Assembly: GCA_029259355.1 (NCBI GenBank)
Contig: JAPDIZ010000004.1
Span: forward strand, 113,780-177,779
DNA length: 64,000 nt
Source of the DNA: Candidatus Bathyarchaeota archaeon
GTDB lineage: Archaea > Thermoproteota > Bathyarchaeia > JAPDIZ01
Direction: 5' to 3'
A model generated the notes under the pieces. That model was not told the origin of the DNA. It searched no databases and saw only the letters and a list, made by a program, of their open reading frames with translations. Position numbers and translations under genes: made by a program. Below, piece by piece: positions 25,030 to 33,337 of the stretch (its first letter is position 1; each line of letters opens with the position of its first letter).

Positions 25030-25554
25030 ATGCATATGGATAAAGAGGAGTTTATCAAGTTAGTGATTGAGTCATTAGAAGCTATAGGAATCGAGTATCG
25101 AAACCCCTATGGCAGACCTTATGAGCGCATTATCTGCTATGAATTCTATCACCAGCTTCGCAAACGTTTAGATGAAAAACGATCTCAGTTAGTTTTACAT
25201 GGAGAACTTGAAAAGGGATATCGCAAAATAAGGAAGGTGCCTGATTTCGCCTTTCACCTTCCTCGTACAGACGTAAAAAACTTCGCGGTCATGGAGTTCA
25301 AGAGCACAAGGTCTGGTATACGATGGATCAAGCACGATCTGAGAAAACTAGAAGAGTGTAGAATGGCGCCGCTCAATTATCAATTAGGTATCTTGGTGAT
25401 ATTTGGCGAAGAGAATGAGCTTATTCATATAAAAGAAAAACTCCTTAAACTATCTGATCATATAAACAAAGATCTTGAAATCTTGCTTTACAATACTGAC
25501 GACGGAAAAGTCATCTATCCGTTGTCATTGGAAAGTCGTTCATCCGCGGATTAA
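25030..25554 (+). CDS. PD-(D/E)XK nuclease-like protein
   Basis: 174 aa, ATG 25030 (ATG 25036 also possible). The core of a restriction-endonuclease-like fold is visible: E59 in LHGELEKGYRKIRKVPDFAFH, D72 after P71, and E89-x-K91 in FAVMEFKSTRS, followed by a charged helix. This matches small archaeal proteins whose role (repair or defence) is not known. A+T-rich and isolated between two gene-poor stretches, suggesting recent arrival. Nuclease activity is inferred from the motif only. Confidence 0.65.
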   Translation: MHMDKEEFIKLVIESLEAIGIEYRNPYGRPYERIICYEFYHQLRKRLDEKRSQLVLHGELEKGYRKIRKVPDFAFHLPRTDVKNFAVMEFKSTRSGIRWIKHDLRKLEECRMAPLNYQLGILVIFGEENELIHIKEKLLKLSDHINKDLEILLYNTDDGKVIYPLSLESRSSAD

Positions 25555-25968
25555 ATTAGACAGCCTTGTATCCACGAGACTACCAGTAGTAGCAGCGCAT
25601 CCTTACTACAGCTTCATACATAGTGTACTAAATGAAATTTTTAATAAGCAGTTGAGGTCTTATATGGCTGACTATCTATCCATGCTAAGACCCTTTCATC
25701 GTCTTCTTTATCGTTTCTTTGGGATTTATAGAGCATTCTAAGTAAAACGCTTAAATGGTTTGCGTATTTTGCTAGTCTGTCTTAAGATAAGCCTAAGGCT
25801 GCTAATTAGTTTAGAAAGGCCACGGCTAATGAGCCATATCAGGTCTCGTTAACTACTTCCTAGCCCTGCTAAGTCTTTGAGTAAATAACTGTGGATGTCC
25901 GACTCTCCAAAATAGCTTGTCTCCAAGTCCTTTTAGATTCTGAGAATTGCACCAGAAGTAGGGGGTGG
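25555..25968. other. Gene-free stretch before the tRNA
   Basis: About 410 bases without a supported gene. An open frame from 25475 to 25741 continues out of the nuclease gene in another phase but has unremarkable composition and no SD, so it was not called. No sRNA boxes were seen. Confidence 0.45.
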
Positions 25969-26066
25969 TGGTGCGGCCGCCGGGATTTGAACCCGGGTCG
26001 TCGGCGTGGAAGGCCTCCACCCGCTTTTTGCGGTCGATGTCCTAGTCCAGGCTAGACTACGGCCGC
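25969..26066 (-). tRNA. tRNA-Gly(UCC) with an intron in the anticodon stem
   Basis: The minus strand gives acceptor GCGGCCG (26066-26060) pairing with CGGCCGC, discriminator A, and an encoded CCA (25971-25969). The D arm is GTCT...GGAC with the GG of the loop; the T arm is CCGGG-TTCAAAT-CCCGG. The anticodon stem only closes perfectly (TCGGC with GCCGA, loop CTTCCAC, anticodon TCC) after removing 20 bases, ACCGCAAAAAGCGGGTGGAG, placing the intron at position 29/30 (or 28/29, since a G is shared). The intron makes its own CCGC/GCGG hairpin. Non-canonical introns need the broad-specificity heteromeric splicing endonuclease known from TACK archaea. Confidence 0.88.
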
Positions 26067-26092
26067 ATCGGGAAAAAGATAGCTCTCAGCAG

Positions 26093-26104
26093 CTTATAAA
26101 AATC
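26093..26104 (-). promoter_or_regulatory. TATA box of the tRNA-Gly gene
   Basis: On the minus strand GATTTTTATAAG lies 27-38 bases before the tRNA 5' end, the usual archaeal distance. It sits between the tRNA and the stop codon of the PAC2 gene, so the tRNA has its own promoter. Confidence 0.6.
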
Positions 26105-26110
26105 GTTTTC

Positions 26111-26911
26111 TCAGAGGATGTATGCTGGGAACTCGTCTGGCGAGATCTTCTTCTCAAGGGTTCTCGGCGGCTTCATAGACCTTATCATGCTCCTCAGCTG
26201 CTGCTCTTGCCGCTCCACATCGCTTAGGTCTAGCGATATCCCGGAGAGGCGTACAAGCTTCTCCAAAACGGCTTTTGCGGTTATGGCATCAGCCACTCCC
26301 AGCTGAGCGATTGCTGCAAAGAAGCGGTAGGGTACGTGTCCCCAGATGCTTACGCCCTCTACCCCCCTTTGGTCGCAGAGCCTCATCAGAGGTGTGTACA
26401 TGCTGCATGGACCCCTGTAGTCGATTAGGCCTACTCCGTTTCGCAGCATCTCCTCCCTAAGCCTTGGGCTGCTTATGACAGCCGAAACCTTTGGCTCTTC
26501 GACGTTGTCGATCATTCCGCCTATGGCGTAGAGCCTCTTAGCTCCAAAGCGTTTGGCAAGCTCTAAGAGGGCGTCTATGAAGTCTAGCCAGTTTAGGTTG
26601 GGCTCAAAACCCTCAACCAACACCACATTGTCTCGCTCGCTTGCGTAGACGATGTTGTCTGGCATCCTGAGGTCCTCCACCACACCGCCTAGTATGGTTG
26701 TGGTGGGCCTAGAGGTAGAGTAGTCGCAGAAGAACTCACCCGGTATCCGCCCAATCCGCTGCGCACCGAGCTTTCTCCTCACATAGCTTATGGAGTAGGT
26801 AGCTACTCCACCCGCGTCGGTGTAGCCGCTCAACCCCACTACCACAACGGGGTTTGTCAGCGAAACCTCTCTATCGATGACCACCGAAAACCTTGGCAAC
26901 CCAGCGCTCAC
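26111..26911 (-). CDS. PAC2-family protein (proteasome assembly chaperone-like)
   Basis: 266 aa from a GTG at 26911; longer in-frame extensions would run into the divergent kptA gene and are low-complexity. PAC2 landmarks: NPVVVVGLSGYTDAGGVATYSISYV near the N-terminus, VVLVEGFEPNLNW, LYAIGGMIDN and VSIWGHVPYRFFAAIAQLGVADAI. Archaeal relatives (PbaA/PbaB) assist 20S proteasome assembly or act as scaffold/chaperone. Possibly linked in function to the ubiquitin-like operon 6 kb away, but nothing local shows this. Confidence 0.85.
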   Translation of the reverse strand: MSAGLPRFSVVIDREVSLTNPVVVVGLSGYTDAGGVATYSISYVRRKLGAQRIGRIPGEFFCDYSTSRPTTTILGGVVEDLRMPDNIVYASERDNVVLVEGFEPNLNWLDFIDALLELAKRFGAKRLYAIGGMIDNVEEPKVSAVISSPRLREEMLRNGVGLIDYRGPCSMYTPLMRLCDQRGVEGVSIWGHVPYRFFAAIAQLGVADAITAKAVLEKLVRLSGISLDLSDVERQEQQLRSMIRSMKPPRTLEKKISPDEFPAYIL

Positions 26912-26957
26912 CACCAAATAAAGGTGTGCTATAGCCCTAATAGGTGTTGGGAAGCTC

Positions 26958-27605
26958 ATGAGCAGATACGGAGACATAAGGGTTTGCCCGGTTTGCGGAG
27001 CCTTCGTCGAGGATGAGGTGCACTGCGGAAGCAAGACAAAGCTTCTGCTCAACCGCTCAACTAGGGTTTGGCTGAGCAAGCTCCTAACCCTCATCCTCCG
27101 CCACGAAGCTCCATCCTTTGGCGTAGAGCTAGACAGCAAGGGGTGGGCAGACCTCAGCAGAGTCGTTGAGGTCGTTAGGGAGAGGGCAGGCGCGCACTGG
27201 GTTAGAGAAGAGCATGTTGAGGCGGTGGCGGCTACAGACCCAAAGGGCAGGTTTGAGGTTGTAGACAGAAGGATTCGTGCTCGATACGGCCACAGCCTCC
27301 CGGTGTCGCCTAAGCTTGAGGAGGATAGAGAGGTGGAGGTGCTCTACCACGGAACCTCAGCTGCCTCAGTCGCTAAGATTTTGCGCGAGGGTTTGCTTCC
27401 GATGAAGAGGAGGTGGGTTCACCTATCCGCCTCGGTCGAGGATGCAGTTGAGGTGGGTAGGAGGAAGTCGAAGAACGTGATTGTGCTAAGGATAGACGTT
27501 TCTAGGCTTAGGGAGGTGGGGCACAGAGTCTATAGAGCAAGCCCAAGGGTTTACGTAACCGACTACGTACCTCCTTCTTGCATAGAGGTTTTGCCTAGGC
27601 CCTAG
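26958..27605 (+). CDS. kptA: RNA 2'-phosphotransferase KptA/Tpt1 with N-terminal zinc knuckle
   Basis: 215 aa. Removes an internal 2'-phosphate from RNA using NAD+. An N-terminal zinc knuckle (CPVCGAFVEDEVHCG, about residues 10-24) precedes the KptA core: LSKLLTLILRHEAPSFGVELDSKGW, then the NAD-binding lobe with YHGTSAASVAKILREGL and HLSASVEDAVEVG. The zinc knuckle is common in archaeal members. Convergent overlap of 11 bases with the DUF116 gene. Archaeal tRNA ligation does not normally leave a 2'-phosphate, so the substrate here is uncertain. Confidence 0.92.
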   Translation: MSRYGDIRVCPVCGAFVEDEVHCGSKTKLLLNRSTRVWLSKLLTLILRHEAPSFGVELDSKGWADLSRVVEVVRERAGAHWVREEHVEAVAATDPKGRFEVVDRRIRARYGHSLPVSPKLEEDREVEVLYHGTSAASVAKILREGLLPMKRRWVHLSASVEDAVEVGRRKSKNVIVLRIDVSRLREVGHRVYRASPRVYVTDYVPPSCIEVLPRP

Positions 27606-28161
27606 CCCTTATGAGCCTCTTCAGCGCTTCGTAGTCTACGTCTGTTTCGAAGCAGCCATCTCTGAGCAGCGGGTGTCCGCAAGCAGCTACCCCATACTTC
27701 TCAGCCACAATCGAGCCGAGGACAAGCTCCCTCCAGCACGCTACCCCTAAGCAAGCCTTCGGCCTCTCTCGCTGAAAGATCTTCTCCACCAAGGAGCCTC
27801 CGGGAGCTATGTACACCCTGTAGCCTAGGCTTTCGGCTAGCTTCTTCACCTCAGCTATTCCACACGCTCCACACTCTTGGCAGACGTAGCCGTCTTCGGT
27901 GAACTCAGCTTTGCAAGTTCGCTTGCGCAAGCACTGTGGGAGGAACAGTATCCTCTTCTCGTAGGGAGTCTCCAAAAACCTCGGCGTGTATATGGCGTTC
28001 TTCGCCTCTACGTAAACGCGGAAAACCTCTTTTTCGTCCACCCCAGCTCTGTAGGCTATGCGCTCGAGCTCTGAGATGACCAAGCCAGTAGCTCTCTTCT
28101 TCGCTATCTTCTCGATGATGGAGATGATTCTGCCGTCGAGCCTTCGCCTCTCGCTCGACAA
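27595..28161 (-). CDS. DUF116 cysteine-rich protein
   Basis: 188 aa. DUF116 signature: LPQCLRKRTCKAEFTEDGYVCQECGACGIAEVKKLAESLGYRV region (about residues 80-122), then PGGSLVEKIF and ACLGVACWRELVLG and AACGHPLLRDGCFETDVDYE. Ten cysteines suggest a metal or Fe-S site. The family is common in anaerobes, function unknown, sometimes near lipoate or radical SAM genes. Convergent with kptA. Confidence 0.85.
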   Translation of the reverse strand: MSSERRRLDGRIISIIEKIAKKRATGLVISELERIAYRAGVDEKEVFRVYVEAKNAIYTPRFLETPYEKRILFLPQCLRKRTCKAEFTEDGYVCQECGACGIAEVKKLAESLGYRVYIAPGGSLVEKIFQRERPKACLGVACWRELVLGSIVAEKYGVAACGHPLLRDGCFETDVDYEALKRLIRARA

Positions 28162-28225
28162 GCGCTGGCACCGAGCATGGGAAGGCTGAAAACCGATATA
28201 AAACTATGAGCCAACCAATGGCTGG

Positions 28226-28900
28226 GTGGTCTGGTTGAGGATTAGGTGGCTTGGCCACGCAGCCTTCGAAATCTCCGAAGGCGAAAAGGTTGTGCTCATA
28301 GACCCCTGGCTTAGGGGAAACCCACTCGCCGCTGCCAAACCAGAGGACTTCGAAAAAGTCGATGTCATCGTGGTTACCCACGACCACCAAGACCACTTAG
28401 GCGACGCCGTCGAGATAGCTAAGAAGACGGGTGCGCTGGTTGTGGCCGTTCCCGAGCTAGCCGCCTACGTAGAGGAGCTAGGGGCCTCCGCGCAGGGGCA
28501 GAACATGGGCTCCTTCGCCGATGCACGAGGAGTTGAGGTTGCGCTTGTGCAGGCCTTCCACACCTGCTCTAGGGGGGCTCCCGCTGGCGCTTTGGTGAGG
28601 ATGGGCGGCAAAACCGTCTACCACATGGGGGACACCTCGCTCTTCGGAGACGTAGCCTTGATAGGAGAGCTCTACAAGCCTGATGCAGCGCTGGTTCCCA
28701 TAGGAGGCTTCTACGTAATGGGGCCTTTGGAAGCGGCTAAAGCTGTTGAGCTCATGAAGCCCAAGGCAGTTATACCCATGCACTACGCAACCTTTCCCGT
28801 TCTGGAAAAGTCCCCCGATAGGTTCGTCGAAGAGGTTTCGAAGAGAGCTCCCGAAGTCAAGGTTGTAGTGCTGAAGCCTGGAGAGAGCTTGGAGGTCTAG
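28226..28900 (+). CDS. UPF0173 metallo-beta-lactamase-fold hydrolase
   Basis: 224 aa. The metal-binding motif VVTHDHQDHLGD (HxHxDH type with D and H present) follows LIDPWLRGNP; then YHMGDTSLFGD and VIPMHYATFPVL complete the active site. Compact member without extra domains, as usual for UPF0173. Substrate unknown. A C/D box sRNA candidate follows directly. Confidence 0.88.
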   Translation: MVWLRIRWLGHAAFEISEGEKVVLIDPWLRGNPLAAAKPEDFEKVDVIVVTHDHQDHLGDAVEIAKKTGALVVAVPELAAYVEELGASAQGQNMGSFADARGVEVALVQAFHTCSRGAPAGALVRMGGKTVYHMGDTSLFGDVALIGELYKPDAALVPIGGFYVMGPLEAAKAVELMKPKAVIPMHYATFPVLEKSPDRFVEEVSKRAPEVKVVVLKPGESLEV

Positions 28901-28943
28901 GAGCACAACCCCTTTATCCCGCCAAAACAACCAATCGAGCGTC

Positions 28944-28997
28944 GATGATGACTTTGGCGGGGACACCTGATGGGTGAGGAGTTTGCCGAGTGCTGAG
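28944..28997 (+). ncRNA. C/D box sRNA candidate 1 (2'-O-methylation guide)
   Basis: All boxes are present in order: C box ATGATGA 28945-28951, guide of 15 bases, D' CTGA 28967-28970, 3-base spacer, C' GTGAGGA 28974-28980, guide of 12 bases (28981-28992), D box CTGA 28993-28996. Total about 53 bases, standard for archaea. A TATA-like CCTTTATCC at about 28910-28918 fits. The second guide is complementary to ACUCGGCAAA, a segment I recall as conserved in 23S rRNA; the fifth base upstream of the D box pairs with the C of CGGC, the expected methylation site. Confidence 0.72.
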
Positions 28998-29001
28998 ACC
29001 C

Positions 29002-29505
29002 CTACCCACCCCTACTTTTCTCCGACAAGAGCCACACGAGGAACAGCGGAAGCGATAGAGCAAATCCCTCCCCAGTCACCAGCTCAGCGGTTAGGTCTGT
29101 AAACGGAGCGAAGCGCGTCTCGGTTGCGCACAACTCGATAGCTAGCCAAGGACTAGGTACGCTTGCTATGTGGACATAGCACGCTGCCTTAACCCAGTAG
29201 GAGTACGGGGTTAGCGGCCAAAGAATTGGCGTGTAGGCTACAAAGAGGTCGAGGAATATGTGCGACGCCAGCGAGAGGTAGGCTAAGGCGAGGAAGCGCC
29301 TGTGGCTCTTGAGGAATAGGGCTAGCGCGAGGATGGGCACCGCAACCACCAATAGCGAGTGAGTCATCGAGCGGTGGACATGTAGCAGAGCGTCGAGGTC
29401 AGGTAGCACCGCGATGGTCGCTAATGCAAGAGCTGTCTTCCTATCCTCACCTGCTAAGGAAAAGGCGGCGAGTGGTATGGCGAAGTGTAGGAGAGGCTCC
29501 ACCAA
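29002..29505 (-). CDS. DUF457/YdjM-like membrane metal-dependent hydrolase
   Basis: 167 aa with four to five hydrophobic segments. The family motif LPDLDALLHVHRSMTHSLLVV (Asp pair, HxxxTHS) is present, followed by SLASHIFLDLFVAYTPILWPL, both typical of LexA-regulated YdjM-type inner membrane proteins. Metal-dependent hydrolase activity is assigned to the family by motif only. Divergent from the flavoprotein gene. Confidence 0.82.
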   Translation of the reverse strand: MVEPLLHFAIPLAAFSLAGEDRKTALALATIAVLPDLDALLHVHRSMTHSLLVVAVPILALALFLKSHRRFLALAYLSLASHIFLDLFVAYTPILWPLTPYSYWVKAACYVHIASVPSPWLAIELCATETRFAPFTDLTAELVTGEGFALSLPLFLVWLLSEKSRGG

Positions 29506-29566
29506 GCTCTTACACCTGCCTCGAAAGCGGTTAAAAACCCGTGTTGGCTGATATAAGCCATTCGAG

Positions 29567-30112
29567 GTGAGGAAGTTGCCTAAGGTTGAGCTAGGAGAGG
29601 GCTTCTACACGCTTCTCCACCCAAGGCCAGTTGTGCTCATCGTTGCGACGGATCCCGAGGGAAAAGCTAACGCAATGGCTTGTGCTTGGATCACTCCAGT
29701 GAGCGAGGAGCCCCCTATCTTAGCGGCTTGCTTGTCGGAGGAGAGCTACACCAGAGAGCTCATCCTAAAGACGCGAGAGTTTACCGTCAACATACCCACT
29801 GCTCAGCTTCTCGAAGCAGTAAGGGTTGCTGGCACCAAGAGTGGGAGAAAAGTGGACAAAATCCCCTTGATGAGGGTTACGCTTTCGCCTTCAAAGGCTG
29901 TGAAGCCCCCGATAATAGCTGAGTGCGTAGGCCATATAGAGTGCAAGACGAGGGAGAGCGTGGTCATGGGTGAGTGCACCGTCTTCTTCGCAGACGTAGT
30001 AGTCGCTTACGCAGACAAGGAGCTCTTAGCTCGAGGCCTTTGGAGGCTGGATAGAGCTGAGGTTTTGCTACACGTAGGCGGCAATAGGTTCGCTAAGGCT
30101 CAGCCCCTCTAG
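29567..30112 (+). CDS. Flavin-reductase-like FMN-binding protein
   Basis: 181 aa, GTG start after CGAGGTGAG. Flavin reductase-like split barrel: LHPRPVVLIVATDPEGKANAMACAWITPVSEEPPILAACLSEESYT forms the FMN site (residues about 17-62), then FTVNIPTAQLLEAVRVAGTKSGR and a C-terminal VLLHVGGNRFA. Many archaeal homologues are flavoredoxin-like electron carriers. Its end overlaps the convergent VTT gene by 20 bases. Confidence 0.88.
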   Translation: MRKLPKVELGEGFYTLLHPRPVVLIVATDPEGKANAMACAWITPVSEEPPILAACLSEESYTRELILKTREFTVNIPTAQLLEAVRVAGTKSGRKVDKIPLMRVTLSPSKAVKPPIIAECVGHIECKTRESVVMGECTVFFADVVVAYADKELLARGLWRLDRAEVLLHVGGNRFAKAQPL

Positions 30113-30803
30113 GCTTGGGAAGTAGGTACTTCTCCCACTCGATGGATAGCATAGCGTACACGATTAGGGCGAGAGCAGCAAGCGTGATCAGGGTTCCCAC
30201 CCAGCCAGCCTCCGCATATGCCTTAGCCAAAAACCCTCCAAACGCGCTGCCGAAGTAGGCGAGTGTGAGCGACATCCCCAGCTTACCCAAGAGACACGGT
30301 ACCAAGGCCTTGACCAACCCATAGCGCATGATGCCCAAGGGGATGAAAAGCAAGTCGTCTGGGAGAGGGGTTAGCGCGAAGAGGAATATAACGAAGCTTC
30401 CATACCTCTCGAAAGCCTTCATCACAGCGCTTACCCTCTCCTCGTATCTCTGGGGGATTGCGGCTCTTCCGAAGTATCCCATTGCGTAGCCAACCATTTC
30501 GCCTGCTGCAGACCCCACAGCTGCTGAGAGCGCAACCGCCAAGGGGTTGAGTACAGCTCCGAAGAGCACGATGAAGAGGGTGTAGGGTATGGGTATGATC
30601 ACCGACGAAGAACCTACGAAGGATATGAGAGCCATTCCGAGGTAGGAGTATGCGTGGATAAGCTGCTCCAAACCCCCTGGAGCCATACCGCCGGTTTGGG
30701 CGTATAGCGCGAGTGGAAGCGCTATCGAGAGAGCAGCTGCTACTACCAAGCCGAGAACGTCGAGCCAGTTCCTCCCACGCTCTCGTTGAGGCAGAGTACG
30801 CAC
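30093..30803 (-). CDS. VTT/DedA-family membrane protein
   Basis: 236 aa from a GTG at 30803; a longer frame to 30926 would overlap the divergent M42 gene and adds unlikely residues. VTT (SNARE-associated) core: VGSSSVIIPIPYTLFIVLFGAVLNPLAVALSAAVGSAAGEMVGYAMGYFGR region, then FERYGSFVIFLFALTPLPDDLLFIPLG with the conserved Pro-Pro-Asp, matching the DedA re-entrant loop. Likely a lipid scramblase or flippase by family. Confidence 0.82.
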   Translation of the reverse strand: MRTLPQRERGRNWLDVLGLVVAAALSIALPLALYAQTGGMAPGGLEQLIHAYSYLGMALISFVGSSSVIIPIPYTLFIVLFGAVLNPLAVALSAAVGSAAGEMVGYAMGYFGRAAIPQRYEERVSAVMKAFERYGSFVIFLFALTPLPDDLLFIPLGIMRYGLVKALVPCLLGKLGMSLTLAYFGSAFGGFLAKAYAEAGWVGTLITLAALALIVYAMLSIEWEKYLLPKPRGAEP

Positions 30804-30886
30804 CAGCCAGCAGAGGGGTTTCACAGGGGGTTTTGCGCAATCCTTTAAGGCGTTTTGGTAGGTAGACAATTCAAGATAGGGGTTGG

Positions 30887-31951
30887 TTGAGCTTGAGTCT
30901 TGTTGAAAACTTGGAGAAGCTTTCAAACGCTTACGGAGTCGCAGGTAGGGAGGATGAGGTTAGGGAGCTTCTCCGTCAGATGCTTTCACCACACGTAGAC
31001 GAGGTTAAGGAGGATAAGATGGGCAACCTCGTAGGCATTATCCGCGGAAAGAGCGAGCACCCGAAGATAATGGTGGCTGCTCACATGGACGAAGTCGGCT
31101 TGTTGGTCAAGAACATCACTAGGGAGGGGTTTCTGCAGTTCGCGAAAATAGGTGGAATAGATGACAGAATACTCATCGCTAGAGAGGTTGTGGTGCTAAC
31201 CGACAGGGGGTTGGTCAAGGGCGTCATAGGCTCGAAGCCTCCGCACATCCTTAAGGAGGAAGAGAGGAAGAAGGTGATCGAGGCTTCCGACCTCTTCATA
31301 GATGTCGGCGCTTCGAGCAAAGAAGAGGTTGAGCAGATGGGGATAAAGGTGGGGGACTTCGTAGCCTTCGACCTAAAGTTCTGGAGGCTCAAGGAGGATG
31401 TGGTCGTTGGAAAAGCCTTTGACGACAGAGCAGGTTGTGCGGCTCTTGTGGAGGTAGCTAAAGCTCTGTGGGAGCAAAAGGAGAAGCTTAGGTCAACGGT
31501 TTACCTAGTGGGAACCATTCAGGAAGAAGTTGGGCTTAGAGGAGCTGCTACAGCAACGTACTCGATATACCCAGACGTGGGCTTAGCCATAGACACAGCC
31601 ATAGCGGGAGATGTTCCCGGGGTGAAGGAAGCTGAAGCCCCCATCAAACTTGGCAAAGGGCCTGCACTCACGGTAGCCGATGCTGGGCTGATAACGAGCC
31701 CAAAGCTGCTTAGAGTGCTCATCGAGGCGGCTGAGGAGTCCAAGATCCCGTATCAGCTCGAGTCTGGAACAGCTGGTACAACAGACGCGGCTAGGATGGC
31801 GATAACTAGGGAGGGTGTTTTGAGCAGCGTAATAGCCATACCCACTAGATACATCCACAGCCCAGCCTCGATACTGAAGCTGAGCGACTTGGAAAACGCG
31901 GTTAGACTCACGCTCGCAGCCATCGAGAAGATTCAGCAGAAGTTTGCGTAG
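30887..31951 (+). CDS. M42-family aminopeptidase (TET/endoglucanase-like)
   Basis: 354 aa. Cobalt/zinc peptidase forming large tetrahedral assemblies that trim oligopeptides downstream of the proteasome. Metal ligands and catalytic residues: VAAHMDEVGLLV, GKAFDDRAGCAAL, IQEEVGLRGA (catalytic Glu and ligand Glu), AIDTAIAGDVPG and IHSPASILKLSDLENA. The TTG start at 30887 follows GGGGTTGG. It lies directly ahead of sRNA candidate 2 and the ubiquitin-like operon, both on the opposite strand. Confidence 0.93.
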   Translation: MSLSLVENLEKLSNAYGVAGREDEVRELLRQMLSPHVDEVKEDKMGNLVGIIRGKSEHPKIMVAAHMDEVGLLVKNITREGFLQFAKIGGIDDRILIAREVVVLTDRGLVKGVIGSKPPHILKEEERKKVIEASDLFIDVGASSKEEVEQMGIKVGDFVAFDLKFWRLKEDVVVGKAFDDRAGCAALVEVAKALWEQKEKLRSTVYLVGTIQEEVGLRGAATATYSIYPDVGLAIDTAIAGDVPGVKEAEAPIKLGKGPALTVADAGLITSPKLLRVLIEAAEESKIPYQLESGTAGTTDAARMAITREGVLSSVIAIPTRYIHSPASILKLSDLENAVRLTLAAIEKIQQKFA

Positions 31952-32006
31952 GTCAGTCTCCCGGTCTCCTCATCCCATCAGTCGGCGCTTTTAACCTTCC
32001 TCATCC
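31952..32006 (-). ncRNA. C/D box sRNA candidate 2
   Basis: Minus strand: C box ATGAGGA (32004-31998), 16-base guide, D' CTGA (31981-31978), 4-base spacer, C' ATGAGGA (31973-31967), 10-base guide, D CTGA (31956-31953). Both C and C' carry G at the same position, a tolerated variant. A TATA-like GATAAAAAAGATC at 32024-32036, inside the last codons of the E1 gene, would start transcription near 32008. It fills the gap between the M42 stop and the E1 stop. Targets not identified. Confidence 0.6.
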
Positions 32007-32038
32007 CCACCAACAAAAAGCTTGTCGATCTTTTTTAT

Positions 32039-33337
32039 CTACTCCTCTTCCTCCTCGACAGCTCTCAGAATCTCCTCAGCCTCTGCCTCAATCCCCTTCT
32101 CAGTCATCCCTAATAGCCCTGCGTACTTCTCCCTCCTCTGACAGGTTTCGCAGCCCTTCCTAACCTTAGTCTCGACAAAGACTGCTTGGAGAGGCCTCTT
32201 AAACAGCCACTCGGGGCGATTTCCCCACAGCACCATGTTGTACTTAAAGTCGGGGACAGCATCTACCCCAGAGCCTCTAAGAAGCGTTGCGAGAGCATAC
32301 TTGACCTGTATGAGCGATATGAACGCTACGTCTGTGCTCAGTCCGGGCTGAGCCCTCACCTTGGTGGGGTCTGTGATGGAGGAGTAGTCGACAACCCCTT
32401 TCGGTAGGTCTCCCCCAAGCTCTCGCACAACCGTGCCCATCACGCAGTCGTAGCAGGGGGTTTCTCCGGGAATAACCCTTATCACGTCTCCTCCGAACGC
32501 CCTTTCGTAAGCTGCTGCGTAGACTGCTGGAACGCCCTCCTCTAAGCAGACCTCGTTTATTAGGAGCTTGGAGACTTCGCTGTCGGTGGCGACGATGACT
32601 AAGTCACTTCCCCTAATGACCTCCCTCAGCTTTTCGCGATCGCTCAGCACGTCAAACACGTACTCTTCAACCTCTGCTTGGGGGTTCTTCTCCAGCATAA
32701 CATCTCTTACGGCAGAGGTTTTGAGTCTTCCAACATCTGAGAGACCGCATACGTGGCGCGTTACATTTCCCGTCTCTAATCGGTCAAAGTCCACCAGCTT
32801 AAAGCGCCCAACACCAGCTTTTGCAAGCTCAACCGCGCATAGCCCTCCCCCAGTGCCTAGCCCGATAATAGTCACCGTCTTGTCTTCAAGGAGCTTGTGG
32901 TCGAATAAGCCGCGGAGGCGAGAGAACAGATTTGCTTCCAGCTTAATCAGGAACACTTCTGCTGGCTCAAAACCTCCACCATCAGATAGAACCCAAGCCT
33001 TGACCTCGTCTCCGCTGCTTTCGACCAAAACAGGTTTTTCGTGTAGACGCTCTAAAAATGAAAGCCCTATCTGCTCTGCTTGGCGAGCTATTCTCAAAAG
33101 CCTCTTCCTACCCACTCCCTTGAAGAGCTCTGCAGCGCCTTCTGGGCTACTAGACCAAGCCCCTAGGAGCTTGACGGCGTAGTGCTTCAGCGTAGTGGGC
33201 TGCGTAGCTGAGCTGTTCAGAGAGCCCCCCACGTAGACTAGCCAAACTTGGTAGACATCTTCATCTACCACCCTACCAACTAGAAGCCCCCGCCTCCTCT
33301 TATGAATAAGCTGAGCCAAATCTTCGGGAATCACCAA
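32039..33337 (-). CDS. E1-like activating enzyme (ThiF/MoeB/UbA superfamily)
   Basis: 432 aa. The Rossmann adenylation domain starts at about residue 150: ATP loop GLGTGG at 159-164, D183 and R187 in VDFDRLETGNVTRH, then K206. Two CxxC pairs, C295/C298 (PCYDC) and C396/C399 (CETC), form the structural zinc site of the family. The first 150 residues are an extra N-terminal domain of unknown fold, unlike minimal MoeB/ThiF. TTG 33337 or GTG 33334 starts it, overlapping the JAB stop. Expected to adenylate the C-terminus of a modifier and pass it to the E2 of the same operon. No obvious catalytic-cysteine domain was identified. Confidence 0.88.
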   Translation of the reverse strand: MVIPEDLAQLIHKRRRGLLVGRVVDEDVYQVWLVYVGGSLNSSATQPTTLKHYAVKLLGAWSSSPEGAAELFKGVGRKRLLRIARQAEQIGLSFLERLHEKPVLVESSGDEVKAWVLSDGGGFEPAEVFLIKLEANLFSRLRGLFDHKLLEDKTVTIIGLGTGGGLCAVELAKAGVGRFKLVDFDRLETGNVTRHVCGLSDVGRLKTSAVRDVMLEKNPQAEVEEYVFDVLSDREKLREVIRGSDLVIVATDSEVSKLLINEVCLEEGVPAVYAAAYERAFGGDVIRVIPGETPCYDCVMGTVVRELGGDLPKGVVDYSSITDPTKVRAQPGLSTDVAFISLIQVKYALATLLRGSGVDAVPDFKYNMVLWGNRPEWLFKRPLQAVFVETKVRKGCETCQRREKYAGLLGMTEKGIEAEAEEILRAVEEEEE

